Below are positions 42,107 through 50,343 of a stretch of 64,000 nucleotides of DNA, piece after piece. The position numbers and the translations under genes were made by a program. The first letter of the stretch is position 1; the number at the start of each line of letters is the position of its first letter. The notes beneath the pieces were generated by a model. That model made no database searches and was not told where the DNA came from. It worked only from the letters and a program-made list of their open reading frames with translations. The DNA lies in the NCBI GenBank assembly GCA_051209155.1, contig JBPJGB010000002.1, one strand, 5' to 3'. Source of the stretch: Actomonas sp051209155. GTDB lineage: Bacteria > Verrucomicrobiota > Verrucomicrobiia > Opitutales > Opitutaceae.

Positions 42107-42520
42107 ATGACAACCCACGTTTCCGAATCCCGCGATCGTTTGCTCAAAAAAACCACCAACCGGCCCTTTGCCGAGGTGTGTGACGCCGTCGCCGCCGCCT
42201 GCCAGGCCCACCAGTTTGGCGTCATCGGCACCGTCGATCTCAAAGCCAAGATGAACGCCAAGGGCGTGGACTTCGATGCGCCCTGCACGGTCTTTGAAAT
42301 CTGCAATCCGCATAAAGCCCAGGGCGTGCTCACGGCCAACATGGACATTGCCAGCGCCTTGCCGTGTCGCCTGGCGATCTATGAACAGGCCGGCCGCACG
42401 GTGCTCTCGACGATGAAGCCGACCCTTCTGCTCGAGCTCTATGACGCCCCCGGCATCGAAGCCGAAGCGCAGGAAGTTGAGCAAACCATGGCCGCCATCA
42501 TTGACGAGCTCTGCGGCTGA
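42107..42520 (+). CDS. DUF302 domain-containing protein
   Basis: The 137-residue protein has the DUF302 features: RLLKKTTNRPFAEVCDAVAAACQAHQFGVIGTVDLKAKMNAKG at the start, the central CTVFEICNPHKAQGVLTANMDIASALPCRLAIYEQ, and TKLSTMKPTLLLELYD-like strands. The family binds small ligands in many bacteria. Its Cys residues (CEICNP, LPCR) are typical. Length is normal. It is between the STAS-like and phosphoesterase genes. Confidence 0.87.
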   Translation: MTTHVSESRDRLLKKTTNRPFAEVCDAVAAACQAHQFGVIGTVDLKAKMNAKGVDFDAPCTVFEICNPHKAQGVLTANMDIASALPCRLAIYEQAGRTVLSTMKPTLLLELYDAPGIEAEAQEVEQTMAAIIDELCG

Positions 42521-42564
42521 ACCCGGCTTGCGGCACCCCGCCGCTCGATCTTAGTCTGCTCCGC

Positions 42565-43311
42565 ATGCGAGCCGCCATTCTTGCCGACATCCACGGCAAC
42601 GCGCCCGCCCTCGAGGCGGTGCTGGAAGACCTGCAACGCTACGACGTCGACCACCTTTATCATCTGGGTGACGCGTTCAACGGGCCCATCGACCCGGCCG
42701 GCGTCGCGCGCCTGTTGCGTGCCCTGCCCATGGCGCATGTGCGCGGGAACGGTGAGCGCATGATTCTCGCCTCCGATCCGGCGGCGCGCAGCGGCAGTGC
42801 GCAGTTTGCCCGCGAGAGGCTGCACGACGACGACCTCGAGTGGATTGAGACCTGGCCCGGCGTGCACCGCGAGAGCCGGGTGCTGGCCTGCCACGGTTCG
42901 CCACGCAGCGATGAGGAGTATCTGTTGGAACACCTCGGCCCCGACGGCGGCGTGACCCTGCGCGCGCCGAGCACGGTGGCCGACATCCTCGGCTCCGACC
43001 GCGCGCCGCTGGTCCTGTGCGGTCACACCCACCTGCCTCACATCGTGCGGGTGGATGCGACCTGCACAGTGCTCAATCCCGGCAGCGTCGGCCTGCCGGC
43101 CTACGACGACACCCGGCCGGTGCCCCACCGCATGGAAGCCGGCACGCCGCACGCGCGCTACGCTATCGTCGAGCTGTTGCCGCACGGATTCGAGATCACC
43201 CTGCGCGCCATCCCCTACGACGTCGAACGGGCCGCGCACCTCGCCGAGCAGTTCGGTTTCGATGCCTGGGCCAAGACCCTGCGCACCGGGTTTGCCGCTC
43301 CCGTCAGGTGA
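42565..43311 (+). CDS. Metallophosphoesterase (YfcE/MJ0936-like)
   Basis: The 248-residue protein starts AILADIHGNAPALEAVLEDL, the DxH metal motif, followed by YHLGDAFNGP (GDxx), VRGNGERM (GNxE/H variant), CHGSPRSDEEY and LVLCGHTHLPH (GHTH). The order is complete for a calcineurin-like phosphodiesterase acting on cyclic or phosphorylated substrates with two metals. Its 3' end overlaps the convergent phosphatase gene by 8 bases. Confidence 0.9.
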   Translation: MRAAILADIHGNAPALEAVLEDLQRYDVDHLYHLGDAFNGPIDPAGVARLLRALPMAHVRGNGERMILASDPAARSGSAQFARERLHDDDLEWIETWPGVHRESRVLACHGSPRSDEEYLLEHLGPDGGVTLRAPSTVADILGSDRAPLVLCGHTHLPHIVRVDATCTVLNPGSVGLPAYDDTRPVPHRMEAGTPHARYAIVELLPHGFEITLRAIPYDVERAAHLAEQFGFDAWAKTLRTGFAAPVR

Positions 43312-43777
43312 CGAGGCCCGCGGCGGGGTCGCCCTTGTGCACGGTGTGGAAAAAGTCGGTCACGTGCTGCTCGAGGTTGGGCAACATTTCCTCGGCGGTG
43401 GAGACGTCGAGATCGTGAAAGTGCCAGTAGGTGATGCGGTCGACCCAGTCGGGAAAATCTCGGCGCAAGAAGGCGCGATGTTCGGTTTCCTTTAAGGCGA
43501 CGCTGATGCGGGCGTAGGCCAGGTCGGCGGTCGTGAGGCGGTTGCGGTCGGGCGTGGTGTGGCTTCGGTCGATGCCGTGTTGATCCAACCATGCGGCGGT
43601 GAAGGGCGAGAGACCGGGCGGCGCCAGGTCGATATCCACGCCCCGCGAAAAGGCGCGCCAAGGTGAGTCGTGCTGGGCGGCGAGATGGTTGAAGAGCGCT
43701 TCGGAAAAGCGGCTGCGGTAGTAGTTGCCGGTGCAGATGAAGAGCACGTGCGGCGCGGCGGACGGATTTGGATCCAT
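43304..43777 (-). CDS. Low-molecular-weight protein-tyrosine-phosphatase-like protein
   Basis: The 157-residue protein has the C-x5-R active loop VLFICTGNYYRSR with Cys15 and Arg21 near the N-terminus, as in LMW phosphatases and arsenate reductases. The general-acid Asp could be in RRDFPDW or HFHDLD. A later segment YWHFHDLDVSTAEEMLPNLEQHV matches the C-terminal helix. The ATG at 43777 fits the family start; the extra upstream 12 residues are unlikely. It overlaps the phosphoesterase convergently by 8 bases. Confidence 0.8.
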   Translation of the reverse strand: MDPNPSAAPHVLFICTGNYYRSRFSEALFNHLAAQHDSPWRAFSRGVDIDLAPPGLSPFTAAWLDQHGIDRSHTTPDRNRLTTADLAYARISVALKETEHRAFLRRDFPDWVDRITYWHFHDLDVSTAEEMLPNLEQHVTDFFHTVHKGDPAAGLVT

Positions 43778-43799
43778 GCCGAAGACTAGGAGGTGGTCG

Positions 43800-43831
43800 A
43801 AGTCGGGTGGCAACCCGCCCTAGCTCGACTT
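43800..43831. repeat. Short palindromic repeat AAGTCG...CGACTT
   Basis: The 6-base outer arms (43800-43805 and 43826-43831) enclose GGGT-GGCA-ACCC. It is the start of the 179-base repeat-rich gap between the phosphatase and permease genes. Confidence 0.5.
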
Positions 43832-43852
43832 TGTTAGATGGAGCAAGGGTGC

Positions 43853-43920
43853 CACGGATCGCACGGATACCCACGGTTTTGTGCTGCTGGAACCGGCCTT
43901 CTTATCCGTGTGAATCCGTG
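43853..43920. repeat. Long hairpin repeat, CCACGGAT family, copy 2
   Basis: The left arm (cacggatcgcacggata, 43853-43869) pairs with the right arm (tatccgtgtgaatccgtg, 43903-43920) with small mismatches. It is related to the family at 14528. It fills the gap between divergent transcription units. Confidence 0.75.
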
Positions 43921-43956
43921 AAACCCCGGGCTGGAGAACCAATCAGCTATGTGGGC

Positions 43957-44913
43957 CTAACCGAGTGCGTTGAACAACCAACCGATGAGCGTGGTGCCAA
44001 CGAGCACGACGCCGGCAAAGACCGAGAGTAGTTTCACCGACATCACGCTGCGCAGCAGCACCAGCTCGGGAAAGGAAACACCGACCGCTGACAGCAGAAA
44101 TGCCAGCGCGGTGCCGAGTGGGACCCCTTTCGTCACGAACGCATCGAGCAGCGGCACCGTGGCGTTGGCGCTCACGTAGAGTGGCAAGCCGCCGAGCGAA
44201 GCCAGGGGCACCGTCCACGCGCCCGTGCCGGCGAACAGGCTCTCGAAAAATCCGCCCGGCACGAAGCCATGCATGGCCGCGCCGAGACCGAGCGAGACCA
44301 GCAACCACGGCGCGATCTTGCGTAGAATGAACAGGCTGGTTTCGGCGGCGTCACGCAGGCGCGGACCGATGCCATGCGGCGGGGGTTCATCGTCTTCCTC
44401 GGGCGCGCGCATCGCGTCTTCCGTCAACCAGCGGTCGGCGCGCACGACCGTGAGCACGAGCCCGCCGGTGATGCCCAGCGCAATGCCGGCCAGCGCGTAG
44501 GTGAGCGCGAACTTCCAGCCAAAGGTCGCGCCGAGCAAAGCCACCGCAATCTCGTTGACCAGCGGCGAGGTGATGAGAAAGGCGAACGCGACGCCGATGG
44601 GGAAGCGCGCCTGCACGAAGCCCAAAAACACCGGCACCGAAGAGCAGGAGCAAAATGGCGTGAGCGCGCCGAAAGCCGCCGCGGCCGGATAACCCAGGGT
44701 GCGCCCACCTGGTCGATCGAGTGCAACGCGGATGCGATCCAGCGGCAACGCGCCGCGCACCAGGGCCATGATGAACGCGACCACCGCGACCAGCACCACG
44801 ATCTTGAGCAGGTCGTAGATGAAGAAGTGCAGGGCCGCGCCCGCACCTTGCGCGGCATCCCAGCCTGTCAGCAAGACAGCCTGATCAGCGATCCATTCGG
44901 CCCAGGTCCACAT
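43957..44913 (-). CDS. Permease of the DUF318/YraQ family (putative metal or metalloid export)
   Basis: The 318-residue polytopic protein has about eight to nine TM helices. The signature FGALTPFCSCSSVPVFLGF carries the Cys pair CxC that defines the family, followed by FAFLITSPLVNEIAVALLGATFGW; the second half repeats this with GGLPLYVSANATVPLLDAFV and GVPLGTALAFLLSAVGVSFPEL. Relatives include predicted arsenic/copper/zinc permeases. Cytoplasmic loop has acidic EEDDEPPPHG that may bind metal. It stands upstream of the Pqi mini-operon on the same strand. Confidence 0.87.
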   Translation of the reverse strand: MWTWAEWIADQAVLLTGWDAAQGAGAALHFFIYDLLKIVVLVAVVAFIMALVRGALPLDRIRVALDRPGGRTLGYPAAAAFGALTPFCSCSSVPVFLGFVQARFPIGVAFAFLITSPLVNEIAVALLGATFGWKFALTYALAGIALGITGGLVLTVVRADRWLTEDAMRAPEEDDEPPPHGIGPRLRDAAETSLFILRKIAPWLLVSLGLGAAMHGFVPGGFFESLFAGTGAWTVPLASLGGLPLYVSANATVPLLDAFVTKGVPLGTALAFLLSAVGVSFPELVLLRSVMSVKLLSVFAGVVLVGTTLIGWLFNALG

Positions 44914-44964
44914 GCGGCTACCTTAACAGTCTGTCGCCCAATGGCTACGCACGACGTGGCGGAG

Positions 44965-45909
44965 TTATCCGCCGTTTTCCGATTCGTCCGTTTGCTCTGC
45001 CCCGTCGCTGGCGGACGGCTCCGCCGGCCCGGTCAGTTGGTCGAGAAACGGAATGCTCGGCGCCCATTTGAGCCAACTTTTCTCCTCCTCCTCCTGCAGT
45101 TGAAATACCGTGCCGGCCTCGGCGAGGGGGGCGTCCGCGGCGTCGTCCGGCGTAGCGAAGGCGATGCCGCCGGCCACGAGCGACTCGAGCGAGTTGCTAT
45201 GCAGCTGTGCCCCGAGCAGGCCGACCTTCATATCGAGTCCGCCGGCGTTCCAGAACTTTGTCTGCGGTCGCACGAGTCGGTAGTAAGGTTCGAAGACATT
45301 GACCTCGACCATGACCTCGGTCGCGTCGTCGTTGAGTTTGGCGGTGGCGACGGCGCCGACCTTGATGCCGCGGAAATACACCGGCGTGCCCGGGTTGAGG
45401 CTGCCGAGGTGATCGGTGGTGAGCCAAAAGCGCCGACCTTCCGCTTCACCGGCCGCCGGCGGCGCCTTGGCCAGGGCCTCAAAACGATCCTGTGGCGCGC
45501 CGGTTCCCGCGCGGACTCCGAGGTGCGTGCCGCGCACGAGGGTTTCGAGGCCGCGCACCCCGCCGAATCCGATCTCCGGTTGCACCAGCCAAAACTCGGA
45601 CCCGGCAACCGCCAGCGGGCGGGCATGGTCGGCCAGCTCCACCTGCACATCGACGCCGTCCAGGTCGGGCGTGAGCGCGACGGATTTCACGTGACCGACC
45701 TCCACGCCCTTGTGCATGAGCGGGGTTTTGCCGGCCTCGATGCCGGCGCCGTCGGCGAAGTGAATCGTGATGAGCATGCCCTCCTGCCGGAACTCACGGT
45801 GAATGAGCCAGGCGGCGACGATCACGGCGATGACGGGCACGATCCAGACGAGCGGAAGGTTGCGAGGGGAGCGCGGGGCGGAGTCCGGTGTGGGCGGGGA
45901 TGAGCTCAT
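44965..45909 (-). CDS. PqiB-like MlaD-family protein with two MCE domains (short form)
   Basis: The 314-residue protein has one N-terminal anchor (LPLVWIVPVIAVIVAAWLI), then two MCE domains: one from about 45 (GAGIEAGKTPLMHKGVEVGHVKSVAL), and one from about 160 (LGSLNPGTPVYFRGIKVGAVATAKL). E. coli PqiB has three MCE domains and about 546 residues, so this is a shortened relative and lacks the coiled C-terminal tube. It bridges inner and outer membranes in lipid transport. It is last of a three-gene unit with two PqiA-like proteins, 21 bases downstream. Confidence 0.85.
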   Translation of the reverse strand: MSSSPPTPDSAPRSPRNLPLVWIVPVIAVIVAAWLIHREFRQEGMLITIHFADGAGIEAGKTPLMHKGVEVGHVKSVALTPDLDGVDVQVELADHARPLAVAGSEFWLVQPEIGFGGVRGLETLVRGTHLGVRAGTGAPQDRFEALAKAPPAAGEAEGRRFWLTTDHLGSLNPGTPVYFRGIKVGAVATAKLNDDATEVMVEVNVFEPYYRLVRPQTKFWNAGGLDMKVGLLGAQLHSNSLESLVAGGIAFATPDDAADAPLAEAGTVFQLQEEEEKSWLKWAPSIPFLDQLTGPAEPSASDGAEQTDESENGG

Positions 45910-45930
45910 GGCGGTGTTAGGGTAAAAGGA

Positions 45931-46527
45931 TTACGCGCGCCTTCGCCACAGCAGGCGGCGATCATAGGCGCTGGTGGCGAGCAGGGTGAGGATGACCACG
46001 CTGGCAAAGGCGAGCGCGCCCGGCCGGGCCTCGACACTGGCGAGGCCGTCGAAGCGCACGATGCCGCAGAGGAAGGCGACGAGGAAGATGTCGAGCATCG
46101 ACCAGCGGCCGATGCTGTGGAGCACATGGTGCAGCCGACCGAGCGCGCGGGCCGAACCGAGGCGCGGCCAGCGCGCCGCGGCGATGAGCAGGCCGAGGCC
46201 GCCGAGTTTGAGCAGCGGCACGAGCAGGCTCGCGGTGAACACGATGATGGCCAGGCCCCACATGCCGCCCCGCCACAGTTTGGCCACGCCGGAGAAAATG
46301 GTGTCGGCATGCGGATGGCCGATTTGGTCGAGGCTCATCACCGGCAACCAGTAGGCCGGCACCAGCATGACGGTGGCGGCGAGCCCCAAGGCGGCGGCGG
46401 TGCGCACATCCTGCGGCGGACGCTGGGATCGCGTGTGACCACAGTGCGGGCAATCCGCTGCGTGCGTGGCCGGCGTGGTGACCAAACGGCAGACCGGGCA
46501 GGCTTCGAGTTCGGACGGATTCATCAT
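45931..46527 (-). CDS. PqiA-like integral membrane protein, zinc-ribbon type (second copy)
   Basis: The 198-residue protein has an N-terminal rubredoxin-like CPVCRLVTTPATHAADCPHCGH (two CxxC knuckles) and four TM helices (about 46-66, 88-112, 125-160, 173-193). The last includes LGRLHHVLHSIGRWSMLDIFLVAFL, the family hallmark WSMLD(V/I)F. It is half the size of PqiA of E. coli, matching a split two-gene form. The ATG at 46527 overlaps the stop of the first copy as ATGA. Confidence 0.85.
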   Translation of the reverse strand: MMNPSELEACPVCRLVTTPATHAADCPHCGHTRSQRPPQDVRTAAALGLAATVMLVPAYWLPVMSLDQIGHPHADTIFSGVAKLWRGGMWGLAIIVFTASLLVPLLKLGGLGLLIAAARWPRLGSARALGRLHHVLHSIGRWSMLDIFLVAFLCGIVRFDGLASVEARPGALAFASVVILTLLATSAYDRRLLWRRRA

Positions 46528-47168
46528 TCGTCGTTGAGCAGCGGGGAACTCGTGCGGGCAACTGCGGCTGGGTCGAAGCGGCGCCATGCCAGCAGCGCAA
46601 GGAAGGAGGCGGCGCCATAGCACCAAAGTCCGGGGCCGGGCGAGGTGTCGACGAGAGAGGAGAGTTTGGTGAACGCCACCAGCACGCCGAGCAATTGCAC
46701 CTCGGGCATTGACCAGCGTTCACACCAGGCGGCAAGTCGCAGCAGCCGGCGGCGAGTGGGTTGCCGCGGCCGGGACGCGCCGGGTATCAATAAGACGGTG
46801 AGCAGACCCGTGAGGCCCAGTGGGGCCGCGATGCCGCAAAGGGCGACCAACAACGCCAGCGGAACCTGACCCTGTCTCCATAAACTGGTGACACCCGAAC
46901 TCACGTAGCCGGCGTGCGCTTCGCCGAATTTGGCGGCCACGGCCACGGGCAGCAACAGCGCGGCGATCAGCATCACCGTCGCAGCGACGGCCAGCGCCAA
47001 GGCGGCCGAGTGGCGGGAGGCTACCCGGTGCGGCAATTCCACTTCACACCGCACACAAGTCAGTCGGCCTTGGGGTGGTGCGTTCGCCAGGTCGTGCACT
47101 TGACCGCAGTGCTCGCAGGCCTGCCAGTGCGCGGCGGCTCGGCGCAGAATCGAAGCGGTGTCGCTCAT
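46524..47168 (-). CDS. PqiA-like integral membrane protein (first copy)
   Basis: The 214-residue protein has two CxxC pairs, WQACEHCGQV and RLTCVRCEVEL, and four TM segments. The WSMPEVQLLGVLVAFTKL stretch is the PqiA hallmark with WSMPE in place of WSMLD. The second PqiA starts in its stop codon (ATGA), so the two are translationally coupled and together equal one full-length PqiA. The unit likely feeds the MCE protein in envelope lipid trafficking. Confidence 0.85.
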   Translation of the reverse strand: MSDTASILRRAAAHWQACEHCGQVHDLANAPPQGRLTCVRCEVELPHRVASRHSAALALAVAATVMLIAALLLPVAVAAKFGEAHAGYVSSGVTSLWRQGQVPLALLVALCGIAAPLGLTGLLTVLLIPGASRPRQPTRRRLLRLAAWCERWSMPEVQLLGVLVAFTKLSSLVDTSPGPGLWCYGAASFLALLAWRRFDPAAVARTSSPLLNDE

Positions 47169-47282
47169 GGTTGGTGGCGCAGCATGGTGGTGCCGGCCGG
47201 AAGATCAATCAGCCGGCGCGTATAAACACGTTGAACCGGGGCTGACCAGGTTCGGTTCCCGCTACCTCTGCGGACGGAGTGG

Positions 47283-48221
47283 TCAGGGCGACGGAGTCGA
47301 GGACAGCAGCTCCAAGGAAGGCGCCAGATCTTCGAGAGTGATTTCGACCACTTTTTCGGTTTGGAAGATGAGCAAGATCTGTTGACCGGCCGGCGAGTCT
47401 TGGAGTTCGGTCAGGGCTTCCACCAGCTTCGGCAGTTGCGGTGAGCGATATTCCATCCGGGTGGCGACCAGGCGGGGGATCACTTCCGGAGAAATGGCGA
47501 TGGGATGAAGTTGGCGCCCGATCTGGGGGTTGAGTTCCCGCATGGTATCAAACCCGTGTTTGGGCACCAGGCAGGCGGCGCGCTGACCGAAAAAAACCGG
47601 CAGCACGGCCTTCGAAAGTTTTTCGGTGTGCGTGATCTTGCTGAAGTGGGTGGTCGCCGCGGGCAGGCCTCGTTGGCGGAGGACCTGGTCCAACCAGGGC
47701 AAGGCGAGGCTCGATTGAGCGTTGTCGAGCAGCAGCAGTTCCTCACCAGCCAGGCTTGCGAGTTGTTCGCCTGGATCGCCGGCTGCGCTGGCCAACAACA
47801 CATACTGGCTGGAGTCGCCGCCGACCGGGAGCAGTTTGAAGAGATGGGAGCACTCGATGTGCTCGATCAAGTGGGCGAGCTCCGGAAGGGTGAGCACGAT
47901 GGCATCGGCGTCACCGGCGGTGAGCGATTGCACGATCTTTTCGGTCGAGTTGTAGAGCAGAATATTTGGGTCGGCGGCCAGATCGCGTTCGTTGATGACG
48001 GCCTCAGCCCAAACCCGCACCGCCGCGCGGGCGTCATTTTCGTTCAGCCCTGCGAACATCGAGGAAGAAAAGGCGATGCGCATCGGAGCGACGGAGGTGT
48101 TCGCCGGGACCGATTCGGTGCTAGGATCGGGCCGGGCGATGGTCGCTGCCACACCGCAAACGAGCAGGCACCAGCAGCGTCGCCAGCTCGTGCTCAACCT
48201 TCCGCATCGAGGTTCAGTCAC
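47283..48221 (-). CDS. PhnD-like periplasmic substrate-binding protein, orphan
   Basis: The 312-residue protein has a Cys-rich signal peptide (RRCWCLLVCGVAATIA). A type 2 periplasmic-binding fold follows: MRIAFSSSMFAGLNENDARAAVRVWAE, then DADAIVLTLPELAHL and YVLLASAAGDPGEQLASLAGEELLLLD. PhnD-family proteins bind phosphonate or phosphite; others act as sensors. No ABC permease or ATPase is adjacent, so a sensing or orphan role is likely. Start is uncertain: GTG 48221 was chosen because it gives a normal signal peptide, and a TTG at 48287 is also open. Confidence 0.72.
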   Translation of the reverse strand: MTEPRCGRLSTSWRRCWCLLVCGVAATIARPDPSTESVPANTSVAPMRIAFSSSMFAGLNENDARAAVRVWAEAVINERDLAADPNILLYNSTEKIVQSLTAGDADAIVLTLPELAHLIEHIECSHLFKLLPVGGDSSQYVLLASAAGDPGEQLASLAGEELLLLDNAQSSLALPWLDQVLRQRGLPAATTHFSKITHTEKLSKAVLPVFFGQRAACLVPKHGFDTMRELNPQIGRQLHPIAISPEVIPRLVATRMEYRSPQLPKLVEALTELQDSPAGQQILLIFQTEKVVEITLEDLAPSLELLSSTPSP

Positions 48222-48464
48222 AACGGGGCGTGCCGAGTTGGGGCCCTGCCGTTTGGGTGGATACGAACAGGCATACGCAAAGTCCAAGATGCGAACACCT
48301 TGCTACACTCCTCGATGGTATGCGAGGGTGCTGCCTGGGGAATTATTACTTAGGCGGAATAAAGGCAAACCGCGTCAGAACAGCGTCACATCGATCCGCA
48401 CGATGCCGCCGCATGCCCGCACTCGTTTGGTCATGGGAACAAGCGCGTAGGTTCGCGTTGCTGC

Positions 48465-49088
48465 CTACGGTGTGAGCGAGACCCTGATGAGGCCGCGCCA
48501 GTCGCCGACGGCGTAGCCGATGGCGGCGTCGGCGGGATAGCGCTCCGCCAGGGTGTGGCGCAGGCGCGGACTAAAGCCGGCCGGGTCGCCGTGGCAGGCG
48601 ACGCATTGGGGACCGATGCTCAGGGGTTTGTAGATGCGGACCTCCGCGTCGTGTTCGGCGGTCGCGGGGAGTTCCTGCACGAGAAGGCGGGGCACGTCCT
48701 CGCCGTCGGCGAGGAGACGGGCGACGCGGGCGAGTGCGGCTTGCTCAAAGACGTCGGGGGCGTTGGCCGGATTGCGCACCTGCAGGCTGGTGCGTTTGAG
48801 CGCGGTGACGCGGGGCGCCGTTTTTTGCGCGGTTTCGCTGGTGAGCGGGAGGGCGCGGATTTGGCAGACGACGACGGCCTGGTGGGGGCCGCCGTCCTGC
48901 ACCGCCTCGGCGACCGAGGCGGACAAGGTGGAGACGAGGAGCTGCAGGGAGGCCTGGGCTTCCTCGAGGTGGGACGCGAGGGCGGGATCGCTGGGATCCC
49001 GCCAAGTTGCGGATGCCGATTGCGCCGTCGCTGAACCGAGCGGCCAGACCACCGCCGCGAGGAGCAGGAGAGGTCGGCTGAGTTTCAT
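48465..49088 (-). CDS. DUF3365 (Tll0287-like) c-type haem protein, exported
   Basis: The 207-residue protein has a signal peptide (LLLLAAVVWPLGSATAQ). A helical DUF3365 domain follows (about 40-190; EEAQASLQLLVSTLSASVAEAV) with YKPLSIGPQCVACHGDP, a CxxCH haem-c motif (Cys162, Cys165, His166). Tll0287-like proteins are redox or gas sensors. Here it is a stand-alone periplasmic carrier or sensor. It is the last gene of the HiPIP/RND block, 42 bases after HiPIP. Confidence 0.85.
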   Translation of the reverse strand: MKLSRPLLLLAAVVWPLGSATAQSASATWRDPSDPALASHLEEAQASLQLLVSTLSASVAEAVQDGGPHQAVVVCQIRALPLTSETAQKTAPRVTALKRTSLQVRNPANAPDVFEQAALARVARLLADGEDVPRLLVQELPATAEHDAEVRIYKPLSIGPQCVACHGDPAGFSPRLRHTLAERYPADAAIGYAVGDWRGLIRVSLTP

Positions 49089-49130
49089 GGTGAACGACGG
49101 AACGTCGGCAGAAGGTTCAGCAAGCGGGAA

Positions 49131-49460
49131 TCAGGCCGGCTTCTTCACGAAGGCCATGCACCAACCGTCGGCCGTGACGAGCTTGTTGCCAAACGCGGTG
49201 CAGGGACCCTCGGTGGAACCCGGTTTGCCGGTGTAGAGTGCGCAGCCGACGCACTTCTGGTCGGGCTTGTGCTGGGGATACTTCTTTCCGTCCACCTTGG
49301 TGGTGTCCTTCTTGTAGCCGAGAGCGACGGCGGTCGGCTCGGTCTCCTCGACGTGGGCAGGAGCGGGCTGCGCGTGCATCGCGAGCGGCGCGAGGGCCAC
49401 GGCTCCGGCGGAGGCGGCGAGTTGTTTGAGGAAGCTACGGCGTTGGTTGGTCGTGTTCAT
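49131..49460 (-). CDS. High-potential iron-sulfur protein (HiPIP), Tat-exported
   Basis: The 109-residue protein starts with a twin-arginine signal (NQRRSFLKQLAASAGAVALAP). The mature part has four Cys for a [4Fe-4S] cluster (Cys70, Cys73, Cys87, Cys101) with the C-x2-C-x13-C-x13-C spacing of HiPIPs. HiPIP carries electrons between the bc1 complex and terminal oxidases or photosynthetic centres in the periplasm. It fits a periplasmic electron acceptor for sulfur oxidation. It sits between the ferritin-like and DUF3365 genes. Confidence 0.92.
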   Translation of the reverse strand: MNTTNQRRSFLKQLAASAGAVALAPLAMHAQPAPAHVEETEPTAVALGYKKDTTKVDGKKYPQHKPDQKCVGCALYTGKPGSTEGPCTAFGNKLVTADGWCMAFVKKPA

Positions 49461-49506
49461 GGTCGTTCTGACGTTCTTGGTGGGAGAAAAATTCTAAAAT
49501 GGCGGA

Positions 49507-49531
49507 AATGCCGGCCAGCCGGCTCGGCATT
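49507..49531. terminator. Hairpin AATGCCG...CGGCATT before HiPIP
   Basis: A perfect 7-base stem (49507-49513 and 49525-49531) encloses a GC-rich loop that can extend the stem. It sits in the 148-base gap between the DUF2202 and HiPIP genes. No T-run follows, so it could be an internal processing or attenuation structure. Confidence 0.35.
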
Positions 49532-49608
49532 CCTTGTTCAAATCGGCTCAGGTTTGCCGGCAGATGACAATATTTGCGCGGGAAAGATTTCTCGTAAAGC
49601 AATCCGGT

Positions 49609-50328
49609 TCAGTTCGCCCCGGGGACGATGGCGGCGAAGGCCTCGGCGCTGAGAAGCTGAGGTTCGTAGCTGATGCCGTGGCGACGGAGGTTGCGCACGA
49701 AGGCGTTGAGGTGGTGGTGCGAACCCTGTTCGAGCTGGGCGACGATCGCCTTGGCGCCGGCGTGATCGAGGCGGACGGCGAGGGCGCGCAGATCGAGGAT
49801 GTCCTTTTCCTCAATGTAGGCGCCGACGCGCAGGGCTTCCACCTCGCCGGCGGAGCCGCGCGCGATGAGTTCGTCACCAAGGGTTGAATACGACGAGTCT
49901 GAGATCATGGCGGAAAGGGAGAAGTTGGGGTCGGCGCTGGCCAGGAGGGTCGTGACGGAACCGGCATGGCGGTCCTCGGCGAGGGGAATGCGTTGGAAAG
50001 GGGGCACCCGCGGGTAGCGTTCGCTGAGGGTGCGGTAGACCCGCGCGGCCATGCGTTCCTCGGCGACCTGATCGCGGAGCAAGGCGATGGTTTCCGCGTC
50101 GAACTGCGGCCGGGTTTCGTCGGTGAGGGCTGCGGTCAAACCGCAGGGCCCGGCCGTGCCGCAGGCGCTTGATGGGGCAGCGCAACCTGGGCCGCCACCG
50201 CCACCCGCGCAGCAGCCGGGGCCGGTCGCGGCGCAGGCGCCGCCGCGGTTTTTATTGGTCGCGGCTTGGAGGAGCGGCAGGCCGATGAGCAGGGCGATCA
50301 GGACGGTGTGACGGGGCGTGGGTTTCAT
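49609..50328 (-). CDS. DUF2202 ferritin-like protein with a Cys/Gly-rich N-terminal segment
   Basis: The 239-residue protein has a signal peptide (VLIALLIGLPLLQAAT), then a Cys/Gly-rich stretch with seven cysteines over about residues 28-65. The DUF2202 ferritin-like domain follows: DQVAEERMAARVYRTLSERY, IPLAEDRHAGSVTTLL, ALRVGAYIEEKDILDLRALA and LEQGSHHHLNAFVRNL. Four Glu/His positions fit a diiron centre. Family members are common in anaerobes and their role is unknown. It lies between the rhodanese (15 bases upstream) and HiPIP genes. The Cys-rich linker is unusual. Confidence 0.87.
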   Translation of the reverse strand: MKPTPRHTVLIALLIGLPLLQAATNKNRGGACAATGPGCCAGGGGGPGCAAPSSACGTAGPCGLTAALTDETRPQFDAETIALLRDQVAEERMAARVYRTLSERYPRVPPFQRIPLAEDRHAGSVTTLLASADPNFSLSAMISDSSYSTLGDELIARGSAGEVEALRVGAYIEEKDILDLRALAVRLDHAGAKAIVAQLEQGSHHHLNAFVRNLRRHGISYEPQLLSAEAFAAIVPGAN

Positions 50329-50343
50329 GGCGGGAAGATCAGG

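Noticed and set aside
47232..47260. Possible copy of the CCGGGGTC/GACCCCGG palindrome
   Set aside because: Arms too degraded to call as a repeat.
48465..49088. DUF3365 protein as a chemoreceptor or kinase sensor
   Set aside because: No membrane anchor beyond the signal peptide and no fused signalling domain.
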